Positions 49,134 to 57,006 of a DNA stretch of 64,000 nucleotides are shown here, piece by piece. The notes beneath the pieces were generated by a model. The model searched no databases, was not told the origin of the DNA, and worked only from the letters and a program-made list of their open reading frames with translations. How positions within the stretch are numbered: the first letter of the stretch is position 1; every line of letters begins with the position of its first letter. The translations under genes were made by a program, and so were the position numbers. This DNA is from Hoyosella rhizosphaerae. Lineage in GTDB: Bacteria > Actinomycetota > Actinomycetes > Mycobacteriales > Mycobacteriaceae. Location: assembly GCF_014643175.1 (NCBI RefSeq), contig NZ_BMJH01000002.1, positions 620,001-684,000 of the forward strand, given 5' to 3'.

Positions 49134-49883
49134 ATGATGGGTCGAGCTAGGTCATTCAATCGACGGGCCTGTGCTGCTGTCGCGGCTGCGATCACAGCTT
49201 CCCTCATCTTCACTGGCTGTTCGTTTGGTACATCAGGCGGTGGACCTTACGGCGAGGGGTCCGTTCAGGAGTTTGAGCGAGCCACAGATGTAGGCACAAC
49301 CGAACCAGCGTCGACTGCGACGGATGAGCCGGTACGTGATCAATCGCCCGAGTCTCGTGAGAATGCGGCAGAGGGATTCCTCAACGACCGTGGCGCTTTG
49401 CCACGGAGCGACGCTGCGGAGATTCGTTTCGGCGGGTCGATGCCTCAGGGTGTTGAGGGGCCTTTCCGCGTTGATCGCGTGGTTGACGGCGACACTGTGC
49501 GAGTCCTCATCAATGGCGAATCAGTGTCCGTGCGACTGATCGGTCTGGATACCCCCGAAATCGTTCACCCGCAGCGCCCGGTGGAATGCTTCGGGCGAGA
49601 GGCATCGGATCGGGCGAAGCAACTGCTAGACGGCGAAACCGTGTACCTGGAGTTCGATCCCACTCAGGGACGCGAAGATCGGTTTGGCCGTGCTCTCGCA
49701 TTTGTGTGGTTCGACGACGGTCGGTTATTCAATTACGAAATGATCGCCGCAGGTTACGGCCACGAATACACCTTCAGGGCGCCGTACCGCTACCAAGAGG
49801 AATTCAAGGCAGCCCAGCGAGCAGCCTCCGATAATGATCGTGGACTGTGGCATCCCGATACGTGCGCTGGGGTTGTTGAGTAG
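49134..49883 (+). CDS. Secreted lipoprotein with staphylococcal-nuclease (thermonuclease) domain
   Basis: 249 aa. Lipoprotein signal: basic start, ACAAVAAAITASLIF, lipobox FTGC with Cys29. A disordered, acidic linker of about 70 residues follows, then the SNase domain: VDRVVDGDTVRVL, VRLIGLDTPEIVHP, DRFGRALAFVWF, YEMIAAGYGHEY. The calcium and catalytic Asp, Arg and Glu/Arg positions of the nuclease family appear conserved. Likely degrades extracellular nucleic acid at the cell surface. Start ATG 49134 or 49137. Confidence 0.88.
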   Translation: MMGRARSFNRRACAAVAAAITASLIFTGCSFGTSGGGPYGEGSVQEFERATDVGTTEPASTATDEPVRDQSPESRENAAEGFLNDRGALPRSDAAEIRFGGSMPQGVEGPFRVDRVVDGDTVRVLINGESVSVRLIGLDTPEIVHPQRPVECFGREASDRAKQLLDGETVYLEFDPTQGREDRFGRALAFVWFDDGRLFNYEMIAAGYGHEYTFRAPYRYQEEFKAAQRAASDNDRGLWHPDTCAGVVE

Positions 49884-49957
49884 CCGCAATTGCAATTTTG
49901 CACCAATTTGTGCGCAAATCGGCAACACTGAAAATACAACGGTTCCGATTTCTGCCA

Positions 49958-50347
49958 ATGAACTTGGACGGTGCTACAACGATGTGGGACACAATTGACG
50001 ACCGCTTGTTCGATGCCGTAGCTGCGGAATACATCGACGGGATGCACTACACGGACCTCATTTGCGAGGTTGAGGCTCTCGTCCGGTGCGAGCGACAACC
50101 TGATGCCATCGAAATCCTTCGCACCGTCGTCGAAAATTTGGCCCACCGCTCGGACCTAAACGCACAAACGATACCGCTCTGGTGGATCACTACCGGAGCC
50201 GCTATCGCACGGTCAGTGGGCGACTCGTCCACTGAACTATGGTTCTACGACATGTGGATTTTCCACGAACCTGATGGGGATCGGCATCGCACACTTGAAA
50301 GCGCGCGTCGCCGGGTCGAACAACACCGCGCACTGGGATCACGTTAG
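49958..50347 (+). CDS. Hypothetical protein, about 129 aa
   Basis: Starts available at 49898 (TTG), ATG 49958 and ATG 49982; none has a clear ribosome site. Soluble, acidic and helical, with MWDTIDDRLFDAVAAEYIDGMHYTDLICEVEALVRCERQPDAIEILRTVVENLAHRSDL and a Trp-rich segment IPLWWITTGAAIARSVGDSSTELWFYDMWIF. The paired-helix pattern and ERQPDAIEIL... suggest a TPR-like helical repeat, but I do not recognise the family. Same strand as the neighbouring nuclease and channel genes. Confidence 0.6.
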   Translation: MNLDGATTMWDTIDDRLFDAVAAEYIDGMHYTDLICEVEALVRCERQPDAIEILRTVVENLAHRSDLNAQTIPLWWITTGAAIARSVGDSSTELWFYDMWIFHEPDGDRHRTLESARRRVEQHRALGSR

Positions 50348-50410
50348 TGCGCCCGCGATAGCCTGCGTCGTTAGCATTCCATCGGCCGGAATCGTGACAC
50401 GATCTCACCT

Positions 50411-51166
50411 ATGGTTCGTCGACATTCGAGCAAGACGCATTCGATTCCAGCCTCGGAATGGCCCCTCATCGGCGCTGCATTCGTCTACCTGGTTGCGTAC
50501 TCCGTAATCGTGCTCGCGCCTGATGCTTCACTTGGTGGGGTTCCCCAGCTATTGATGGTCGTGGTGTGGGTGGTCTTTGCGATTGACTACTTCGCGCGAC
50601 TCATCGTTGCCGAACAACGGGTGCGTTGGTTCTTCACTCATCTGCTGGATCTCGCTGTCGTCGTACTACCTATGCTGCGACCACTTCGTTTGCTGCGTCT
50701 TGTAGTGGTGGTGCATCGACTGCAAATTTCGGTGGGCCGAACGCTTCAGGGTCGTGTAGCTACTTACGCAGCTGGATCATCGGTTCTCTTGATCTATATT
50801 GCGTCGCTTGCAATTCTCGAAGCTGAACGAGGTGCCCCAGGTACGGAGATCACCAGTTTTGGGGATGCGTTGTGGTGGGCGATTGTCACCGTCACCACAG
50901 TCGGATACGGCGACATCACCCTAATGACCACAGGTGGTCGATTTATTGCAGTCCTGCTGATGTTTGGTGGTATCAGCTTGATCGGTGTCATCACGGGATT
51001 GATGGCATCAGCGATTGTGAACAGGGTCGCGGAAAACGACGACTCACAGCAGGCGGCAACTCGCGCGCAGGTCCGTTCGGTTGACCATCGGATAGCGGAT
51101 CTGGAAGGCCGCATTGCTGATCTCACGCGAGCGATTGAGGCATCCCGTTCGAATGGTCGTGAATAA
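50411..51166 (+). CDS. Voltage-gated-type potassium channel
   Basis: 251 aa with the K+ selectivity filter TVTTVGYGD and pore helix FGDALWWAIV. Six hydrophobic segments fit the VIC layout. The fourth, PMLRPLRLLRLVVVVHRL, has arginines every third residue like a voltage sensor. The C-terminus (VRSVDHRIADLEGRIADLTRAIEA) has a heptad pattern and is probably a tetramerising coiled coil. It should act in the cytoplasmic membrane as a homotetramer. Confidence 0.9.
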   Translation: MVRRHSSKTHSIPASEWPLIGAAFVYLVAYSVIVLAPDASLGGVPQLLMVVVWVVFAIDYFARLIVAEQRVRWFFTHLLDLAVVVLPMLRPLRLLRLVVVVHRLQISVGRTLQGRVATYAAGSSVLLIYIASLAILEAERGAPGTEITSFGDALWWAIVTVTTVGYGDITLMTTGGRFIAVLLMFGGISLIGVITGLMASAIVNRVAENDDSQQAATRAQVRSVDHRIADLEGRIADLTRAIEASRSNGRE

Positions 51167-51207
51167 GTACTTCACGGTTGTGACCCGACCACCAGAATTT
51201 CACTTCA

Positions 51208-51223
51208 TGTGAGATATGTCACC
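51208..51223. promoter_or_regulatory. CRP/GlxR-like palindrome
   Basis: TGTGA-GATATG-TCACC fits the TGTGA-N6-TCACA consensus of actinobacterial CRP/GlxR except at the last base. It lies 41 bases after the channel gene, in a 155-base stretch before the tRNA, not at an obvious promoter. Confidence 0.35.
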
Positions 51224-51321
51224 CTGGATCTGGCGAACTTCGATACATTGTGAATCCTTCAAACAGCGCATTGCAGAAACTGAAGGAGTATCAAGAGGGG
51301 GTAAGCATCTGCAGATTATGG

Positions 51322-51395
51322 TGCCCTCGGTGAGACTCGAACTCACACTGGACGGGTTTTGAATCCGTTGCCTCTGCCAATTGGGCTACGAGGGC
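51322..51395 (-). tRNA. tRNA-Leu (anticodon CAA)
   Basis: 74 nt, followed by an encoded CCA (51319-51321). Acceptor GCCCTCG / CGAGGGC, discriminator A, T-arm GTGAG-TTCGAGT-CTCAC, anticodon loop TTCAAAA giving CAA. The variable region is only five bases (CCAGT), unlike the long arm of ordinary bacterial tRNA-Leu, and the last anticodon-stem pair is A-C. Confidence 0.88.
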
Positions 51396-51657
51396 ATATA
51401 GCAGTAATGCTCGTTGCTGCATGACGATAGTACACGCGAATGACGGCTGCAAAATGCGCACTCGCCCGTCGCGTCGGTCGTACTCAGTCGATGCGAAATT
51501 TAGGATACACGCAAACATTCAAAGCCGAGGATTGCGCCATGCGAATAGTTTGCCTAGCTCATCGCGTGCAAGGGCCTTTGCCCGGTAGTCTTCAAGAGCG
51601 GAGCGAATGTTATGAAGTGCCGCCGGAAATATTGACGGCGGTCGGTGAAGGGGAACG
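51396..51657. other. 262-base spacer between tRNA-Leu and pdtaR
   Basis: No convincing gene. It holds a small hairpin GGGC-CTTT-GCCC at 51572-51583 and a GCCGCC/GGCGGT inverted pair near 51622-51644 just before the pdtaR ribosome site. Promoters for both flanking genes presumably lie here, but I cannot pick them with confidence. Confidence 0.4.
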
Positions 51658-52365
51658 GTGTCGATGATGGACTCCGAGTCTGTGCAGGCAGAGTCAGCGG
51701 TCAAGGACGGGATTGCATCCGAAGCCCAAGGCGGGGCAACGGGACAATTGAACGACGGGCAAAAAGGTTCATGGCCGGTTCGGCGCGTTCTTGTTGCGGA
51801 AGACGAGACCCTCATCCGGCTGGACCTAACCGAAATGCTCCGCGACGAAGGCTACGAAGTTGTTGGCGAAGCTGGGGATGGTCAGCGAGCCGTCGAGTTG
51901 GCCGAGGAGCTGACACCGGACCTTGTCATCATGGACGTCAAGATGCCCATTCGCGACGGCATCGATGCTGCGGCTGAAATCGCCGCCAAGCGCATCTCCC
52001 CAGTCGTGATACTCACTGCTTTTAGTCAGCGCGAACTAGTCGAACGTGCCCGTGACGCGGGCGCGATGGCCTATTTGGTGAAGCCGTTTTCTCAGGGCGA
52101 CCTTGTCCCAGCGATCGAGTTGGCAACCAGCCGATTCGCCGAACTGAAGGCGCTAGAGAAAGAAGTCGGTGAACTCACTGACAGGTTAGAGACTCGAAAG
52201 CTCATTGATCGTGCCAAGGGTGCGTTGATGAATGCTCATGGAATGTCGGAGCCGGAAGCTTTCCGGTGGATTCAACGAGCAGCAATGGATCGTCGAACCA
52301 CCATGAAAGTCGTTGCTCAAGTTGTCGCCGATACCCTCTCTGTGAAACCAAAAACGGCCAAATAG
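51658..52365 (+). CDS. pdtaR: ANTAR response regulator PdtaR
   Basis: 235-aa cytosolic regulator. After a flexible N-terminus of about 40 residues comes a receiver domain (VLVAEDETLIRLDLTEMLRDEGYEVVGEAGDGQRA, phosphoacceptor Asp in DLVIMDVKMP, switch VILTAFSQ, Lys in YLVKPF). A coiled linker (KALEKEVGELTDRLETRKLI) leads to an ANTAR RNA-binding domain (DRAKGALMNAHGMSEPEAFRWIQRAAMDRRTTMKVVAQVV). In mycobacteria PdtaS phosphorylates it and it binds stem-loops in target mRNAs to antiterminate. Start GTG 51658 (AAGGGGAAC before it) or ATG 51664. Confidence 0.93.
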   Translation: MSMMDSESVQAESAVKDGIASEAQGGATGQLNDGQKGSWPVRRVLVAEDETLIRLDLTEMLRDEGYEVVGEAGDGQRAVELAEELTPDLVIMDVKMPIRDGIDAAAEIAAKRISPVVILTAFSQRELVERARDAGAMAYLVKPFSQGDLVPAIELATSRFAELKALEKEVGELTDRLETRKLIDRAKGALMNAHGMSEPEAFRWIQRAAMDRRTTMKVVAQVVADTLSVKPKTAK

Positions 52366-52551
52366 CGCGTCATATTGACCGCCATGTAAAGAACGGTATG
52401 TCCGAAATTACGGGTTGGTGACATGTGGCGCGTCTTGTGGGCGAATAGTCGCGAATGTGGATAAATTCCAAGAACCAGGAAGGCTGAGCCGTTCACCGCA
52501 ACTTTGTGGCGAACACCCGATCGGCCCTTGAGTTTCGAGGAGAGCACATTC

Positions 52552-53865
52552 ATGGCACAGAAGAAGTGGCTGCGCTACGCGGCTATGGTCGGCGCCACCT
52601 CGCTTGCACTAACTGCGTGCAGTTCGAGTGACGGGGTCGACGAAGTTCAGCTTGCTGATACCGATTGCGATCCGCCCCAAGCGCAAGCGAGTGGCAACCC
52701 GTCTACGGACCCTCTGAAGTTCGGTGGATTGCTTCCTCAAACAGGTGACCTTGCCTTCCTCGGACCACCAGAAATCGCTGCGACCGAACTTGCTGTCAAG
52801 GAAATCAACGAAGCTGGTGGCGTTCTCGGCAACCCCGTGAGCATCAACCAAGGTGACTCCGGCGACACCACAACAAATATTGCGAACCAGACGGTCGACC
52901 GCCTTCTCGCTGACGGTGTACAGGTCATTATCGGTGCCGCATCGTCTGGTGTTTCGCTCAACGTGATCGACAAGATCGTCGACGCCGGTGTCGTCATGTT
53001 CTCTCCTGCGAACACTTCTGACCAGTTTGTGTGCTACCCCGACAAGGGGTTGTACTTCCGGACAGCTCCTACCGATGTCCTTCAGTCGCAAGCCCTAGTG
53101 CAGATGATGGCCAGCGATGGCGTTCAGCGCGTCGCTGTACTTGCCCGCAACGATCCGTACGGTGCGGGTCTTGCGCGCAACACGGAACGATTCCTACAAG
53201 AAGCAGGCGTCGGATCTGACCAAATCGAACTCATCATCTACGACCCCAATGCGCAGTCGTTCAACGCGGAACTCGATCGTATTGCTCAGTTTGACCCTGA
53301 TGCGATCGCAGTGATTGGTTTCGACGAGAGCAAGCGGATCATCACCCGAATGGCCGAGATCGGCATTGGTCCGCAAGACAAGCTTGTATACGGAACTGAC
53401 GGCAACATGGGTAACGCCTTGGGCGAAGGCCTAGCACCGGGGTTGCTTGAAGGAATGAAGGGAACGGCGCCACAGACGGCGCTCAGCTCAGACTTTGAAG
53501 AGCGTGTCCGGGCCACAGGTGCCGAGATCGGACTTAACCTGTCCGATTTGCAATATTCCGCAGAAGCATACGACGCGGCAATTATTACCGCACTGGCCGC
53601 TGAAGCTGCAGGCTCCACACGCGGCGTTGATATCGCTTCAGAGATCAACGGCGTCACACGCGATGGTGAAGACTGCACCACATTTGCTGAATGCCGCGAC
53701 CTGATCGCCGCTGGGCAAGACATCAACTTCAACGGCATCACCGGTGAACTTGAGTTTGCGCCAGCAGGTGAGCCCGGAATCGGCTCGTACGGTGTGCTTG
53801 AGTTCGGGCCGGACAATGCCCTACTGCCGGTCGAAGACTACATCGTAGTGAGCATCGACGACTGA
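52552..53865 (+). CDS. Branched-chain amino-acid ABC transporter substrate-binding lipoprotein
   Basis: 437-aa LivK/Leu-Ile-Val-binding protein family (periplasmic-binding fold type I). Lipoprotein signal with basic start, MVGATSLAL and lipobox LTAC (Cys23). The mature part shows KFGGLLPQTGDLAFLGPPEIAATELAVKEINEAGGVLG, VIIGAASSGVSLNVI and FLGVYGTDGN-like LVYGTDGNMGN. ATG 52552 follows GAGGAGAG. The partner genes livH, livM and livG are absent, and livF survives only as a fragment, so the protein is either an orphan or serves another transporter. Confidence 0.92.
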   Translation: MAQKKWLRYAAMVGATSLALTACSSSDGVDEVQLADTDCDPPQAQASGNPSTDPLKFGGLLPQTGDLAFLGPPEIAATELAVKEINEAGGVLGNPVSINQGDSGDTTTNIANQTVDRLLADGVQVIIGAASSGVSLNVIDKIVDAGVVMFSPANTSDQFVCYPDKGLYFRTAPTDVLQSQALVQMMASDGVQRVAVLARNDPYGAGLARNTERFLQEAGVGSDQIELIIYDPNAQSFNAELDRIAQFDPDAIAVIGFDESKRIITRMAEIGIGPQDKLVYGTDGNMGNALGEGLAPGLLEGMKGTAPQTALSSDFEERVRATGAEIGLNLSDLQYSAEAYDAAIITALAAEAAGSTRGVDIASEINGVTRDGEDCTTFAECRDLIAAGQDINFNGITGELEFAPAGEPGIGSYGVLEFGPDNALLPVEDYIVVSIDD

Positions 53866-53879
53866 TCCAGTCAACACAA

Positions 53880-53914
53880 AAGCGGGGCGGAGCCACAGTG
53901 GCTCCGCCCCGCTT
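53880..53914. terminator. Strong bidirectional terminator after the livK-like gene
   Basis: A 35-base near-perfect palindrome: AAGCGGGGCGGAGCCAC (53880-53896), one base, then the exact complement (53898-53914). Followed by CTTTGTTTC on + and by TTTTGTGTT on -. Lies between the livK-like stop and the 3' end of the livF remnant on the other strand, so it served both. Confidence 0.93.
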
Positions 53915-53934
53915 CTTTGTTTCTTGCCTTCGAG

Positions 53935-54123
53935 CTAGTGAGTGCCGCGCTCGTTCTTGCCCGCAAGTGTCCCAAGGTACAACTCGATTACTTTCGGGTC
54001 ATTCAGCAAGTTGTGACCGGTATCGGTGTAGGCATTTTTACCTTGATCAAGCACGTATCCTCGGTCGCAAATTTGTAGGCAGCGACGCGCATTTTGCTCA
54101 ACCATGATGATGGAAACGCCCGT
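53935..54123 (-). pseudogene. LivF (branched-chain ABC ATPase) C-terminal remnant
   Basis: Encodes TGVSIIMVEQNARRCLQICDRGYVLDQGKN ... LLNDPKVIELYLGTLAGKNERG, the last 60 or so residues of a LivF-type ATPase, including the end of the Walker B/H-loop region and the family's C-terminal ELYLG. Everything upstream (Walker A, signature LSGGQ, most of Walker B) is gone; the frame runs instead into metallophosphoesterase sequence. Cannot be a working transporter subunit. Together with the livK-like gene it marks a collapsed liv operon. Confidence 0.85.
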
Positions 54124-54276
54124 CGCATGCCTTGTTGCCCGCTGATCAACGCCACCCGAGACGATGTCACCCAGATCTATCACGAGGTCAGGACGCTTCT
54201 GGTCCAGTACGCCAAGCACAGCTTAGAGGACGGGCACATTTCCGTGGATGTCGGCGATATGCGCGATGTTAGTCAC
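54124..54276 (-). pseudogene. Metallophosphoesterase N-terminal fragment with a nonsense codon
   Basis: Read from GTG 54276 on the minus strand: VTNIAHIADIHGNVPVL, stop (TAA 54225-54223), then AVLGVLDQKRPDLVIDLGDIVSGGVDQRATR. ADIHGN and LGDIVSG are the first two metal motifs of calcineurin-like phosphoesterases (YfcE/MJ0936 type). The stop stands where a Glu or similar residue is usual (PVLEAVL). The rest of the gene is missing; it joins the LivF tail in the same frame. So this is a broken gene fused to another by deletion. Confidence 0.8.
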
Positions 54277-54596
54277 CCCGGTACAGGTAGCAACCTCTAT
54301 CGAATGGGCAGTCTCAGCGGTGTATTGGACTACAAAATGTGGAGCGCATAATTGCTTAGTCAGGTGGTCGGTAGTGCGTAGCGTGGCTGCAGCGGCCATC
54401 GATCGGTGTTCCGTAGATTCTCAAATCGGCAGGATCTAAGCGTTCGCCCATGCTGCAGAGCTTTTCCAGCTGTATAGGTAGGTTTCCATTGGGATCCCCG
54501 AAATATAGTAATTAGTCGTTTATGGTCGGTCCAGCGGCAGGCATGGCTTCCAGTCCGCCTTCGGAGCACCAGGCGAGGAAGTGACAATTGGTTGAC

Positions 54597-54725
54597 TCAT
54601 AGGCGATGTGAATTTTTTGGCGCGCAATTGCTTGTGTAGTTTCGCGCCGTATTGCGCTCGGAATCTTGTCGTGTCGCTGAGGACGCAGACGGGGCAGCTG
54701 AGCTAATCCGGCTGATCGCGGTCAC
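54597..54725 (-). CDS. Possible LexA-controlled small or truncated protein, 42 aa
   Basis: GTG 54725 follows AAGGAGG on the minus strand, and a LexA-box-like palindrome with a CATAAT -10-like hexamer lies just upstream. The 42-residue product (VTAISRISSAAPSASSATRQ then DSERNTARNYTSNCAPKNSHRL) has no known domain. The +1 frame stays open further and looks equally protein-like, so this could be the start of a frameshifted gene. I cannot decide whether it is functional. Confidence 0.35.
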   Translation of the reverse strand: MTAISRISSAAPSASSATRQDSERNTARNYTSNCAPKNSHRL

Positions 54726-54753
54726 GAATCCTCCTTGGCGGCAAACTATTATG

Positions 54754-54767
54754 CGAACTAATGTTCG
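54754..54767. promoter_or_regulatory. LexA (SOS) box-like palindrome
   Basis: CGAAC-TAAT-GTTCG matches the Gram-positive/mycobacterial SOS box CGAAC-N4-GTTCG exactly. On the minus strand it is followed by CATAAT, AAGGAGG and GTG 54725; on the plus strand the next convincing gene is 300 bases away. Confidence 0.65.
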
Positions 54768-55075
54768 TCCTCCTCGGAGATATCTGACATCCTCACAGTT
54801 CAACGTCACGTGAAGGTATGGGCAGCGAGTGGGTTGGTGACCCCAAAGATGTTGTCCCGCAAATGGTATAGACGTTACTTCCAAATTATCGGCAATACCC
54901 GCGAAAGGTATGTGCACCACCCGACCCTGCCCCACAAACCGTCGCGGTGGCCCCGAACATTGATCACCGTCGCCGACGATGCTCCCCGGAATCTGCCGAA
55001 GTGCACACCCTGAACCGCTACCGTGGAACCGGTCCCACTGGACGCGACGCCCCGGAGACGAGAGACAGAGATACC

Positions 55076-55570
55076 GTGACCAACCCTGGGTACGACCCGA
55101 GCACGCGCAGCACCCCGCAACTCCTACAAGAGTGGGCCGCGATCATGCGGGAGCTCCGGCATCGTGATGTCGTCCGCACCAACAACAATCCAGTGGGAGA
55201 CATCGCCGAAGCAATCGTGCACGAGTACTACGGCGGCGAACGCGGAGGATTCAGCCAAGCCGGATGGGATATCCGTTCACCAGAGGGTCACCGCATTCAG
55301 GTCAAAGGAATGCGACTAACGCCCACGACCAAGTCTCGGAACCTGAGCCCCATCCGCGACAGTGACTACGACTTTGTTGTGGTGGTGATCTTCAATGAAG
55401 ACTTCCACGTCATCGAAGCACTACGGATGTCGAGGAACACCGTCGAGGAACAATTCAGCCACCGCGCATACGTCAACGGCCGCATCATTAGCGTCACCGC
55501 CGCGTTGCGTCAGCACCCCGGCGTGGAGATCGTCGACCTTGTACCTGCCTACCATCGCCTTCACTCCTAA
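55076..55570 (+). CDS. Restriction-endonuclease-like protein (DUF6998-like), 164 aa
   Basis: GTG 55076 follows AGAGACAGAGA. N-terminal helix (TPQLLQEWAAIMRELRHRDVVRTNNNPVGDIAEAIVHEYYGG), then GWDIRSPEGHRIQVKGMRL. Acidic residue D65 followed ten residues later by Q75-x-K77 resembles the D...(D/E/Q)xK active site of the PD-(D/E)XK fold, with E45 in the preceding helix. It looks like the family annotated as restriction-like DUF6998, but I cannot confirm that. No methyltransferase partner is nearby. Convergent with the second nuclease-like gene. Confidence 0.65.
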   Translation: MTNPGYDPSTRSTPQLLQEWAAIMRELRHRDVVRTNNNPVGDIAEAIVHEYYGGERGGFSQAGWDIRSPEGHRIQVKGMRLTPTTKSRNLSPIRDSDYDFVVVVIFNEDFHVIEALRMSRNTVEEQFSHRAYVNGRIISVTAALRQHPGVEIVDLVPAYHRLHS

Positions 55571-55663
55571 GGGGTTGGTCGACAGGTGGGCACCGTTCGG
55601 AGCCCGCCCGAAAGAACTACTGCTACCTGAACTTTGAGGACCACACAAGGCTGCAACTGGTGG

Positions 55664-56746
55664 TTAGTCCGCGGGAGCCCCTGCAGCATAAGCCCGCCGT
55701 GCGAGCTCGAGTAAGTTGTGTTCACCCAGATACCAGACGTCGCCCCCAGGAACAGCATCACGCGCAATGCCAGTGGCCTGTTCGATGATGTGCTTGGCGA
55801 GAGCCGTCGGTGTCCACACCCGGTCGTATTCCTGATCTGCTCGCCACCGTAGCGGGCTTTGCCGGTTGCGAACCCATACAGCCTCACCACGGGCAGGGTC
55901 TGTGACAATCCACTGTTCTATCTGTTCAGCCAGGTCAAGGCTGATGGAACCACGTACACGCAACTGCAGTGTGGAACCTTCCGCGATCGCGGAGTGGTCG
56001 AAGAGGATGTGGGCGGAACGTGCCGCGCGGGATTGCACCTTCTTTTCAGCAATTATTTCCGCCACCGCGTTCGCCTTTGCCGCGCTGTCGGGTGTGAGAA
56101 TACGTAGAGACGGATCTACCACAGGGTAGAGGCGCCGAAAGACTGCGCATCGCTGCGATGGACTGTCAGCGGTGACGAACACATTGACGGTATGCATTTC
56201 GATGACCAAGGAGTCCGTCAGATTCGTGAGCCACTCGACGGTGGTGTAGGTCTGCGCGGTGAAATCTTCGGCCAGCAAAATGATCTTCGGAATGGTGAGC
56301 ACAACTTCGTCCCACTCATCCACGACATGATCTGTAAGCATCCTCATCGCCTGGTCTGCCGAAATCGGTTCACCAGTGGGGTTCAACTTATTGAGGTAGT
56401 CGGCGTGGGCCTCGGCGAGGGTTTCCTTCGTAAACCCCGCCACTAGGGAGGCATAGGTGATCGCCTGCAAATGAATGCGAGAGTCAGAACCCCGCTTGAG
56501 TTCGACCACCACCGTTTGTCCGGAGCTGTCCAGCCCGAGAACATCGAGCCGTTCTTTAGTCAGGTCACCGAAGTCCGAGGACCACGAGTTGTACTGTGTC
56601 GCGATGATTTTGATGTCGTCACCGAGCACGCCGGGGTGGGTGACAATCCATTGCTCAAGATGCTTTTCTTCGAGCACACCAAGTTGGCTCAGCGACGCCT
56701 GCTGCATGGGCTGAGCTTCAGGTCCGTCAATGGTGAACACGAACAT
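55664..56746 (-). CDS. PD-(D/E)XK nuclease-like protein (NucS/DUF91-like domain), 360 aa
   Basis: ATG 56746 follows TGGAGG on its strand. The N-terminal domain EEKHLEQWIVTHPGVLGDDIKII, then ERLDVLGLDSSGQTVVVELKRG (D68, E82, K84) and LQAITYAS (Q94) are the motifs of the NucS-like PD-(D/E)XK nuclease domain. The PCNA-binding N-terminal domain of true NucS is missing. Residues about 150-360 form a separate alpha/beta region without a known signature, probably target recognition or dimerisation. Likely a DNA nuclease of a defence or mobile module. Confidence 0.75.
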   Translation of the reverse strand: MFVFTIDGPEAQPMQQASLSQLGVLEEKHLEQWIVTHPGVLGDDIKIIATQYNSWSSDFGDLTKERLDVLGLDSSGQTVVVELKRGSDSRIHLQAITYASLVAGFTKETLAEAHADYLNKLNPTGEPISADQAMRMLTDHVVDEWDEVVLTIPKIILLAEDFTAQTYTTVEWLTNLTDSLVIEMHTVNVFVTADSPSQRCAVFRRLYPVVDPSLRILTPDSAAKANAVAEIIAEKKVQSRAARSAHILFDHSAIAEGSTLQLRVRGSISLDLAEQIEQWIVTDPARGEAVWVRNRQSPLRWRADQEYDRVWTPTALAKHIIEQATGIARDAVPGGDVWYLGEHNLLELARRAYAAGAPAD

Positions 56747-57006
56747 CAGTGCCTCCACAGTGTTTCGTTCTAGGTTTTACGTGTCCGTATCGGCGCCGCA
56801 TGAAGCCATCATGCAGGAGGTGACCTGCCAGCGGGCGCGGTTGACTGTGGCGGTCGTTACATTCGGAAGTTTTGGTTCTGGTGACACTTTTTAGTGTTTG
56901 TGCGCATCTAACTTTCAGACAACGATGCACACACGCTGCATCTGATGGGATAGGGAAACAACCCAAAGTGCTTGTCGCGATGGGTTGTCGGGGGAGGGAC
57001 ACCACG

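Larger units (their letters stand above)
54277..55075. other. About 0.8 kb without a convincing gene
   Basis: Short frames on both strands have stop-interrupted, low-quality translations and no recognisable domains. Local composition is more AT-rich in places (for example 54490-54520). The only distinct signals are the LexA-box-like palindrome at 54754-54767 and the small frame with a good ribosome site at 54597-54725. Best read as degenerate sequence at the junction between conserved chromosome and accessory region. Confidence 0.5.

Noticed and set aside
51250-51332. 27-codon frame starting GTG 51250 and running into the tRNA
   Set aside because: It overlaps the tRNA on the other strand and has no ribosome site, although a CRP-like site lies upstream.
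54094-54351. Plus-strand reading frame over the livF/phosphoesterase remnant
   Set aside because: It is the antisense of the recognisable pseudogene fragments and shows no domain.
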